From Takakia lepidozioides (lineage: Eukaryota; Streptophyta; Takakiopsida; Takakiales; Takakiaceae): a stretch of 64,000 nt of DNA. Shown in pieces: positions 47,825 through 56,735 of this stretch (its first letter is position 1; every line of letters starts with the position of its first letter). The stretch spans positions 13,516,001 through 13,580,000 of the forward strand of contig CM060732.1 of the NCBI GenBank assembly GCA_030704615.1. The letters run 5' to 3'. The translations under genes were made by a program, and so were the position numbers. The notes below the pieces were generated by a model. It searched no databases. It was not told the DNA's origin and worked only from the letters and a program-made list of their open reading frames with translations.

Positions 47825-49150
47825 TCGGAAATGCGGCACAGCATTTCCATGTAGGAACGGAAATGTGGCAACTGCAATAACCTCCTTTGGAAATGCGGCA
47901 CCGCATTTCCAAAACCGGGGCAAGAACAATTTTCCGTTTCATGGTTTGGACATCAGAAACTGTTCGGCCGAACGAAAATGCGGTGCCGCATTTCCATTTT
48001 CGACACGGTAGTTTTGCCGATTGCCAGCTCCTTCCATGGAGGTAAATGGAAATGCCACCCCGCATGCGGAGGTCGAACACGTTATCTAAATGGCGGACAT
48101 GGAAATGCGGTGCCGCATTTCCATTTTGGAGATGGACGTTTTTCCAACTGCAGACCCATCGACGGAAATGCAGCTCCGCATTTCATGATGCTAGACGGGA
48201 ATGCGGCACCGCATTCCATTGTCCAATAAGAAATTTCGATGACGTACATGGAAATGCGGCGCCGCATTTCCAGAATGGACATCGTTGTTTGTCCAATTCC
48301 AGACCCTTTGACGGAAATGCGACACCGCATTCCATCGTGCTTGACGGAAATGCGGCACCGCATTACATTGTCCAATAAAAACTTTCGATTGCCAAACATG
48401 GAAATGCGGCGCCGCATTTCCAAAACAGACATCGTTGTTTGTCCAATCCCAGACCAGTGTGGGCATTCCGTCTTGTTGGACGGAAATGCGGCACCGCATT
48501 CCATTGTCCAATAAGAAATTTTGATGAGGGACATGGAAATGCGGTGCCGCATTTCCAGAACGGACATCGTTGTTTGTGCAATTCCAGACCCTTGGACGGA
48601 AATGCGGCACCGCATTCCATTGTCCAATAAGAACTTTCGATTGCCAAACATGGAAATGCGTCGCCGCATTTCCAAGGCCCACATCATTGTTTGTCCAATT
48701 CCAGACCCGTGTGGGTATTCCGTCTAGCTGGACGGAAATGCGGCACCGCATTCCATTGTCCAATACGAAATTTTGATGACGGACATGGAAATGCGGTGCC
48801 GCATTTTCAGAACGGACATCGTTGTTTGTCCAATTCCAGACCCTTCGACGGAAATGCGGCACCGCATTCCATTGTGCTCTCCGGAAATGCGATGCTGCAT
48901 TCCATTGTCCGGTACAAAATTTCGATGACGGACATGGAAATGCGGTGAAGCATTTCCAGTATGGACATGGACAAGCATTGGGCGATTGGACATGCTTGGA
49001 CAATGCCGCATTTCCAATTCGAAGTATGGTAATGCCATGTCAAGAAATGAAATGCGGTACAGCATTTCCGTTACGACCACAACGGAGGAAAGGGAGCTGC
49101 CAGAAATCGCTGCATGGAGAAAAATGAAATGCGATGCTGAATTTCCGAGC
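47825..49150. repeat. Palindrome array 2: about 22 units, different spacers
   Basis: The same AAATGCGGYRCCGCATTT core as array 1, in two alternating outer forms (TGG...CCA and CGG...CCATTG) near 47886, 47970, 48100, 48194, 48248, 48310, 48344, 48400, 48480, 48532, 48595, 48650, 48731, 48785 and 48847. The spacers differ from array 1 (GACATCGTTGTTTGTCCAAT, GTCCAATAAGAAATTTCGAT) and themselves recur. The array lies between the 3' ends of convergent copies A and B and decays toward 49150. Confidence 0.88.
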
Positions 49151-49277
49151 TTCGGCATGTACATGTTTCCTTTTACTCATACATGGATTTCCTTCACCTC
49201 GGGACTCTGATATCGCTGACTCTGGTATATTCATCTGGACAGACACATTGTAGAAATGAAACCACAAATTGTAAACA

Positions 49278-49820
49278 GTGGGCCAATTACGGAACCGGGA
49301 CAACTGCCCTTATGGAGGCTTCGATTATGCAATGTGTTCGGCCACATCGGGAGACATCGTTATCTGGTACACAGTTTACACAGAAGATACTGGTTCGAAT
49401 GTGGAAACATTGTCCGCTTTTGAGTATATCCCAGGCCACTACGCCTTCGAGCGGGGTGACGATCTTGGTCTGAGGAGTCCATGGCTCCTGCGCATCCTTG
49501 ATTCCGATTTTCCCAGCTACGACGGGCACCCATGCAGAAGAATGTGCACTGCTATGCTGTTGCGGTGGAACTGCTGCCAGTGGACGTGGGTGGACTCCAT
49601 CGGAGAGATGTATACTCCTGAAGGAGTGCGCTCCTCTTCTCCATTGTATGGGGACATTCGCATTGGTGTGGACGACAAAAACGTGAAGCTTTCCATATTC
49701 GATGGTGGTATGATTCAAGGGGGGGGTTGCTATTTCATGAGCGGCATGAGCATGAGCATGAGCGGACCATTGTGTGTCCACGGAAATAGGGTTAGGAGGC
49801 ACGGAAATAGGGTCATATGA
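49278..49820 (+). CDS. Hypothetical ORF, unknown function
   Basis: A 180-codon open frame with balanced composition (DYAMCSATSGDIVIWYTVYT, FEYIPGHYAFERGDDLGL, LRWNCCQWTWVDSIGEMYTP). I do not recognise it. It has no ATG of its own near the start (GTG reads first), so an upstream exon is needed or it is a remnant. It ends in the CATGAGC repeat cluster at 49737-49760, which resembles 30466-30540. Confidence 0.25.
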   Translation: MGQLRNRDNCPYGGFDYAMCSATSGDIVIWYTVYTEDTGSNVETLSAFEYIPGHYAFERGDDLGLRSPWLLRILDSDFPSYDGHPCRRMCTAMLLRWNCCQWTWVDSIGEMYTPEGVRSSSPLYGDIRIGVDDKNVKLSIFDGGMIQGGGCYFMSGMSMSMSGPLCVHGNRVRRHGNRVI

Positions 49821-49938
49821 AGTTGGAATTTGGCACCAGTGGACTCGTCATAGCAATGAAATGCAACATTTTATTGCAAATTTTGTGGCAAGCCACATCT
49901 ATACAAGTGTGTCCTAACTGTCATAGCCGGAATGGGCA

Positions 49939-51756
49939 CTACTCTCCTACACCCTTTGTGGAACTTGCCCCGCCTTCCTCCTCATCCCCCCCATCCTCCG
50001 AGCTCTGTGATGCATTAGTTCCACTATGCCTCTCAAAAATTCCGTCTTCTCCTTGGGGGACTGTCCATCTCACCTCCTGGGAATCTTCTGCCTCTTCTCC
50101 CCCACTTTCCTCAGCAGAATCCAAGACAAATCTACGAGCCTGACGGGCTCTAATAGCTGCTGCCTCCTCCCTCATCTTCATTTTCTTGAGGCTTGCCTCG
50201 TCTAAAATCTGTTGTACACGACTAGGTTCGGAAGACCTCCTAATGGACACCAAAGCAAGCCGGGAAGCATAAGTAGGAAGGATGTAGTCCCTTTCTGGAC
50301 TAGGCATGAAATCCCCCCTGGCAAAAAAAAGCACGTTCCTCCTGCCCATGAACTGCGGTGTAGACGTCCCTCCTGCAGTACTGGGCATCTTGCAGTAAGA
50401 ACAAATCCACTTTAAGAATGTCAATACCAGGAGAAGCAAAAAAGGGTCTTTCAATGAAATAAGAGAGCGAAGGGAGGTGCCTCACGAAATCAGGAGGCAA
50501 CTTACAATGTGACCACTCACTCGTAAACCAGGGGCTCCTCGGCCTCGATCCCAACTTGTACCTCCCCCTGCTTCTTGTCGGATTCTTCCTCATCCTCCGA
50601 GGATGCCTCTTCCTCTTTCGGCAGACGTTCAGCCGCTGCAAGTTCGGAGTTGTGGAGGGCAGTATCTGGCTCAAAGGCGAAGACATGCCTGTCAGACAAA
50701 GTCCCTGCCCACATTGAGGCACCTGAGGGATAAAGCGGGCGGTTAGTAGCATGCGGCATGCAATTGCAATCGGGCCAGGGGACAAACTGAGCACGTGAAG
50801 GCTTACCCGTGCCGCATGTGAGGTCAAGAATCCGCCCTTGGACATCTGAGCACGTCTCCATGAGGGTTTGGATGAAAGCAGGGCTCCGGGTCCGGCTGTA
50901 CCGCCACGGTTTGCCTGTCTTTGTGTCCTTTGGCATACTGGAGTGGGGCACATAGTTGTAGAGGACATCGTAGGTAACAGGGTCCACAGCGGCATCAACA
51001 AGACGACCGTCATTGCGGAATTTGAACGTAGACCCTCTCTTCACAAAACAGACTCAAACACCAATGTCTGCACATCCAACAAAAGAGGGATCAACTCCAG
51101 GGTATAGTTCAGATACACCACAATATGAAGTGAATGCAATAGATTGATAACTTACACTCTGGCCCTCTGTTCGCAACCCCTGCATATTGATGCAGAACCA
51201 TTTTTTGAGGAGGACCGGGGTGACACTTTTCGGTGTCCACCTTGCCACAGCATTGTCTGTGGTCTTCCCTCTTGTGGCAAGGACCACCATACATCCACCG
51301 TCATCCAGGAGCATCCTCGACAGCCCAAACCCGGCTCTCCAGTAGTCCTCAGTAAACCTGTTCCAGGTGGGCACACCATCCAGGCCCTCTAGCAGCTCCC
51401 CATCTGGAATATCGAGGAGAATCATATCGCAGGCTCTCTCCACCTCAACCCCACCCCGAGTGCTCTTGCAATCCGTGCTCACAGCCATGAAGAATTCCAT
51501 CATGGATTCAAAACCAGGGGTGTCTTTAGGCTCTGTACTGGGAGCCCTCTTCTTGGCTTTCCTCTTCTGCTCCTCCACAGACTTGTTGTGCGCCACCTTC
51601 TTTGCCCTGGCAGCCAGAGCGTCAAGGAAGCTCTCATTGACACATTGGATGATGGTTGGGGGTTCTAGCTTTGGCCTCCTCGGAAACGTCACCACCGAAT
51701 ACCGCCGTGTAGGCTCGCATGGTGGAGGAACAAGTGGTCATGGTGGGATTTCCTAA
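49939..51756 (-). pseudogene. ParB-methyltransferase family, copy B (methyltransferase half)
   Basis: Minus-strand exons: about 51756-51156, 51044-50807, 50722-50521 and about 50387-49939 (stop at 49939). Landmarks in order: TIIQCVNESFLDALAARAKK and DTPGFESMMEFF (shared with copy A); ACDMILLDIPDGELLEGLDG (motif IV position; D95-I-P-D98 instead of the usual DPPY) with GFGLSRMLLDDGGCMVVLAT; RSPAFIQTLMETCSDVQGRI with LDLTCGTG (motif I); HVFAFEPDTALHNSELAAAE; the acidic linker; then NVLFFARGDFMPSPERDYIL and VRWTVPQGEDGIFE. The motif order IV before I is that of beta-class N6/N4 DNA methyltransferases (Pfam N6_N4_Mtase). The ParB half is absent: the DNMT retroelement begins at 51757. The last acceptor does not keep perfect phase, so the copy may be damaged. 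Confidence 0.62.
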
Positions 51757-52135
51757 GGAGGCACCACGGGGTAGTGGTGCTCCTAGCCAGCCACTACCTG
51801 AACATGCTCAAGGCAAAGGGGGCTCAGGTGAAGCCTAGGGAAGTGCAGAGAGAACCTCAGATGCAGGGATCTCTCCCTTCATTTGCAAGCCAACAACGGG
51901 GTGCGGAGGTGGAGTTGGATCCACAGCGCGGGAAGGCAAGCCGTCAGGCTAGGCTTCCTCAGTCATTCACATTGGCGGAGACAGTGTCGACGCCGTCCAT
52001 GGCACCTAGTTCTCGCCCGACTGTTACCGAGGCGGAGGTTACTATGCCATTGGGGAGAGCTACACGGGCAGCACCACTACCTAGTGTTGCCAAGGCTACG
52101 GTAGCTAGTGTGCTGCTGGGAGCGGCCACATCTGT

Positions 52136-54442
52136 GTGCCAGGCCCCATTGTTCTCGGCTACCATGATTGCAACGCCGGGGTAAAACCAGCTGAGATGTT
52201 CAGGCTGGCAGCTATACTTTGTGAGAGTAGGGAGGTTACTTCATCTTCTGCGGAGATAGTGGGAGGTGTAGTGCCGGAGGGATCCTCGGATGTGAGGGTC
52301 AAGACTGCCACGACGGCGCCATGGCAAGCTGAAACTGCCAGGTTGATGGAGCTGCCAGCTAGGCCAGCCATTGAGCGCACCATGGTGACACCTGGAGTTG
52401 TCATGTTAGACAACCAGGATGGCATTTTCTGTTTGAGTGGACCGGCAGGCAGGAGGTACCAGCCACTGCGGGTCTTGTTGGACTCGGGAGCTCAGCCATT
52501 GATGCTAGGCAGAGCTGCTATTGCAGGCTTGGGCCTCACGGAGGCGGATATGGAGCCGTGCCCTTTCCAGATACAGACATCTCTGGGAGGATCAGAGCAG
52601 GCTCGGGGCATGACACGGCGTGAGTTGGCTATCAGACTACAGCCGGATCATCCTACAGATGGCTCAGTGATGAGAGCCAAGGCCATTGTGACAGACGCGG
52701 TCTCGTACGATGTCCTTGTTGGTGGGGCAGTGTTGTACCCCATGGGCTTCACCCGGGATTTTTGGGAGGAGTCAGCTTCCTATAGGCCTGGATGGCAGTC
52801 AGGGGAGGGCCGGCGTGTGCAGCTCCCTGTGACGTTCATAGGAGGAGTTGCGGTTGCCCAACGAGGCAAGATGCCAACACTGACAGCATTCACCGCTGCA
52901 GTGACTTGGCCTGGAGAGTTGTTAGAGGGCAACGCTCATTCAGAGGATGTGTCACCTCCGGTAGAGCAGGATGACATGTATGGTATGGCGGAGTTGCCTG
53001 CCATGGTTGCTCACACTCCATTGTGGGGCTCGAGCAAGGATTTGCAGCGGGTTGTTGATTGTTGTGTGCAACAAGCCTGGGTAGAGACTTTTGTACCGTC
53101 AAGAGAGGAGAACAGTGCGGGGATTGCACCAGGACCACCTCAGTTGTCACCATTGGACACCACACCGATCGTGTGGCAGTGTCCAAATGAAGGCATTTGC
53201 CTTCTGGACTTGTTTGGCGGGATCAGCACCGGGTTGGCTGCTTTTCTACAGGCGGGTGTACGAGTACGACGTTACCTGTATGTGGAGAGGGATGAGACTG
53301 CACGATGCATCTCCCTACGCCATGTTGCTCAGTTGATGCAACAGTACCCTGAGTTGTTGCCGGTGTCTGCGGTTTGTGGATATCAGCAGGCCTTGCCAGC
53401 AGACATCTCTTTGCTGGGGGCACAGGATTTGGAGCGGGTCAGCTCCATTGATTTGGTAGTGGCAGGTTGGCCCTGCCAAGGGCATTCATCAGCCGGGCAT
53501 GGCAATGGATTGCGAAACTCAAGGTCGAGTCTGTTTTGGGAGATGGTGCGGGTTTTGCGCCACTTACAACTTCAGCAGGTCGTATCTCCAGCATACATCT
53601 TGGAGAATGTGCCGCTGATAGGCGATTCTCGGGCCAGGGTGATGGCCAGTGTGCATCAAGTCCGGTCGTGGCTTGGGTCAGCAGTGTTGCTGGATGCAGC
53701 TACAGTGGGGTCACGGGCTCATCGTCCACGGCTATGGTGGACTAACTTGATGCCACCCGCACTGCTCAAGCGTGCATTTGATGGGGTGCAGCGGCCAGCA
53801 CACCTCACAGTGGATAGCATTTTGGACCCAGGCAGGCAGTCTCAGCGTGTGAGACATGATGACCGTTCGCCTTTGGCAGTGGTCAACAAGGTGGGTCAAC
53901 CACGAGCAGTACTACCTACACTGCTCAGCTTCCCAGGATCGCATTCTTTCCGGGATACAGGACCTGGCCTCCTGTGGGATGCTCAGTTGCAGCAGTTAGT
54001 GGAGCTTAATGCCGACGAGCGAAAGCGGGCTATGGGTTTTTCCACTAGGACCACGGCGGTGCCTTCTCTTTCTGAGGCATCACGTCGTTAGAAGTTGGGG
54101 CAAGCAAAGGATCTAAATTGCTTGACCTGGATTATCAGCTTGGCTATGGCTGAGCAACGTAGAGTGCGGAGTGCACTTCCCTTGACGGTCTCTCTGCCTA
54201 CCGAGACGGTACAGGCAGTGAGTGGGGGCAAGCCGGTGAGGACCACGGGGTGTAGACATCCATGGCACACATCGGAGGTGCTCGAGGTTTAGAGGGAGTT
54301 GGCAGCCAAGGCGGCTGTGATGGATGATGTTGGGGATTTTTCTTGGGTTGAGGAGGTCCTCAATGATGAGATGATGGGGCAGGATGAGGCCTTGTCATTG
54401 ACTGAGCAGACAGGGAGTACTGTTCAAGAGGTTGCGGCATAG
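52136..54442 (+). pseudogene. Retroelement polyprotein: aspartic protease plus DNMT3/DRM-like C5 methyltransferase
   Basis: One open frame of 651 codons, then continued in frame past TAG stops at 54089, 54290 and 54440. Protease site LLDSGAQPLMLG at residues 114-125. The methyltransferase starts near residue 355: ICLLDLFGGISTGLAAFLQA (motif I), VAGWPCQGHSSAG (motif IV, catalytic Cys447), ILENVPL (motif VI), AHRPRLWWTNL (motif VIII), ERKRAMGF (motif IX-X). After the first TAG comes LGQAKDLNCLTWIISLAMAE, which matches the C-terminal end of DNMT3/DRM-type enzymes, so the stop lies inside the domain. The enzyme would methylate C5 of cytosine in DNA. I recall a 2018 report of C5 methyltransferases captured by retrotransposons in dinoflagellates and a charophyte; this looks like such a case. 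Confidence 0.82.
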
Positions 54443-54552
54443 CAACCACGGGACGCGTCCTCTACCTCTAAGTCTACTAGACTGAAGGTTGCAGTTACGG
54501 AGGACAATTGGGAGCCTGACATTGGACCCATTGTCACTAGAGAAGAGAGACG

Positions 54553-55665
54553 ATGTATACGGCGGTTCCTGAGGCTTACAGGAGTTGCTTTGTCTCTCAT
54601 GCTATGGTGGAGGAGCATGAGAGACATGTTCAGGTTGTGCATCGACCAGGTTTGGTCAATAGGGATGCGGATGGATTGAGTCGCAATCCATGCACGAGCC
54701 AGCAGGATGACACTAGAGCTCGGTGGCATGGTGAGACGGACGAGGAGATGGTGCCAGGATGGCATGCATCTGCCTTTTTGTGTATCTTGGCATCGGGAGG
54801 TCAGGTTGGACCTACAACATGGATGACTGTAGACGGAGTGTCTGAGGACCCCGAGGCTAGTGATGAGCTAGGTGGTGCCAGAGATATACATGAGGATTCG
54901 GTTGTGTTGGACTACCTCCGCACTGGAGACACGACAGCTAGTGTGACTGCCAAGGAGAGGGATCGGATCCTACAACGAGCCAAGAGGTTTAAGTGGGAGG
55001 GGATACACCTGCTTCGAGTGTGGGAGGATGGTCGGGTGAGTATCGTGCCTCACCCAACACAACGTGCACGGTTAGTGCGGCATGCCCATGAGGAGTTGGG
55101 GCATTTTAGAGTGCGACGCACTCATAGTTTACTGCAGGGGCAGTATTGGTGGCGTGGGATGCACACAGAGGTGCAACAGTTCGTGGCTAGGTGCATGGTG
55201 TGTGACAGGGTGCGTGCTTCATTCAACGCCCCTATACCACAGTTGCATCCATTACCCATCATGGGATTGGGCTACAGGTGGAGTCTTGACTTCGCAGGGC
55301 CGTTGCCATTGACGATGCGCCACCACAGATATGTGTTGGTGATGGTGGAGCACTTCTCCAAGTGGATTGAGTTGGTTCCATTGCCTGACAAGGCTAGTGA
55401 GGGGGCTGCGTATGCATTCCTGGATTGTGTGCTTAGCCGATTCGGTGCTTCAGCTGAGGTACTCACGGATCAAGGGAGAGAGTTCTTGGGGGAGTTTCAG
55501 GTTTTATGTGATAAAGCCTTGATAGACCACCGTACCACTTCTCGAGATCATCCTGAGGCCAATGGCTTGGCAGAGAAAGTGGTGCAGACGGTGAAGAGGG
55601 GTTTGCGCAAGTATGGCTTGCAAAAGAGACACCTAGGAGATTGGGATCTTCAGGTACTTGGTTAG
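54553..55665 (+). pseudogene. Retroelement RNase H end and integrase
   Basis: The frame opens in the tail of RNase H (HVQVVHRPGLVNRDADGLSR). It continues with the integrase H2C2 zinc finger (HEELGHFRVRRTHSLLQ...CMVCDRVR) and catalytic core with D (SLDFAGPLPL), D (VLTDQGREFLG) and E (RDHPEANGLAEKVVQ), giving a DDE set. It ends at TAG 55663-55665; the next frame overlaps it. The RT and most of RNase H are absent upstream. Confidence 0.82.
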
Positions 55666-56327
55666 CCATGGGCTACAGGTTCAGTAAGCAAGCATCATTT
55701 GCCTCCTTCTCACCATATTTCCTTCTCTTTGGCCGAGAGCCGGATTTGCCTGCATCTATTCGTAGGCAGGCTGCAGTAGTCCTCAACCTTAATGATCCGG
55801 ATGTGTGGACACAAGCCTGTGCCCAACAGGTAGAGTTGTTCAAGAGAGTCATGCCTATGGCTTTTGAGAATATTGCTATTGCCCAACACCGAGACACATT
55901 GAGGTATGCCACTATACGTGGAGGGGGATATCGGCCAGGTGTTCGGCGTTTCCACCCTGGGGACTATGTGTATCTGCAGCAGACAGCGCCTACGACCTTG
56001 GATGTCACAGCAAGACGTGTGATTCTAAGGGTCAGGGAGGTGTTGCCTTCAGGAGTGTTGATTCTGGAGGGTCGAGATGGCATGGTATGGAAGGACCATG
56101 TGCGCAATTGTGCACCATGTCACCTTCCACATGTGGATGAGAAGATAGATCCCAACCTTGCAGTGGTACCTGCAGGATTGCGCTGCATGCTATGTGGGCA
56201 TGCTCGTGGTGCCATCACTATGCTGGTGTGTGATCGATGCTCAAGAGGTTGGCATATGGGATGCTTGACACCACCTCTTGAGAGGGTTCATGATAGAGAT
56301 TGGTTATGTCTACACTGCTTGGGATAG
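55641..56327 (+). pseudogene. Integrase C-terminal part with PHD finger
   Basis: The frame continues the integrase C-terminus (FSPYFLLFGREPDLPASIRR, then a GPY/F-like stretch, RFHPGDYVYLQQTAPTTLDV). It finishes with CMLCGHARGAITMLVCDRCS and RGWHMGCLTPPLERVHDRDW followed by LCLHC: a Cys4-His-Cys3 PHD finger at the place where the other Ty3 elements here carry a chromodomain. PHD fingers read histone H3 tails, so it may steer integration to particular chromatin (inference). Confidence 0.78.
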
Positions 56328-56587
56328 TGGCAGTGGATATGACTAGTGGCAGCTAACAAGACATGGGAGGCCAAGCTCATAGAAGTCAATACCCGAGATC
56401 TTAGGCTCAAGTTCACAGGTTGCAAGACGGTGACTAACGATGGGGCAACTCTTGTACCCGGCCTCTTGATCTATCGAGTTTGAGTGTAGTAGGGATAGTG
56501 GTAGAGGACTTAATGAGACTATGACCACTATCACATCTTATGGCTACCTAGACTTAGAGGGACCTAAGCGCCAGCTAGGGGGGCGAT

Positions 56588-56735
56588 TGTGATGGACTAG
56601 TGGCTGCACTAGTGGTGGCTAGTGGCAGCCTAGTGGTAGGACTAGTGGCTGCACTAGTGGTGACTAGTGGTTGTCTAGTGGCAGCCTAGTGGTGCACTAG
56701 TGGTGGACTAGTGATAGACTAGTGTTTGGTGTGCA
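56588..56735 (+). repeat. CTAGTGG subrepeats at the probable 3' LTR start
   Basis: CTAGTGG occurs about 12 times in 150 bp, with short variable joints (GACTAGTGGCTGCACTAGTG). CTAG is palindromic. Confidence 0.8.

Larger units (their letters stand above)
51757..56600 (+). mobile_element. Ty3-type retroelement carrying a cytosine-5 DNA methyltransferase
   Basis: Coding parts run in order protease, C5 methyltransferase, RNase H remnant, integrase and PHD finger, with RT deleted near 54550. A purine tract (AGGGGGGCGAT, about 56577-56587) before TGTGATGG at 56588 marks a probable 3' LTR start. The 5' LTR was not found; the left side abuts copy B at about 51757. Bases 51757-52135 are a gag-like remnant with shifts of frame. 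It is non-autonomous in this copy. Confidence 0.75.

Noticed and set aside
47690-49160. Overlapping ORFs on both strands, up to 270 codons
   Set aside because: Again translated palindrome array 2, not genes.
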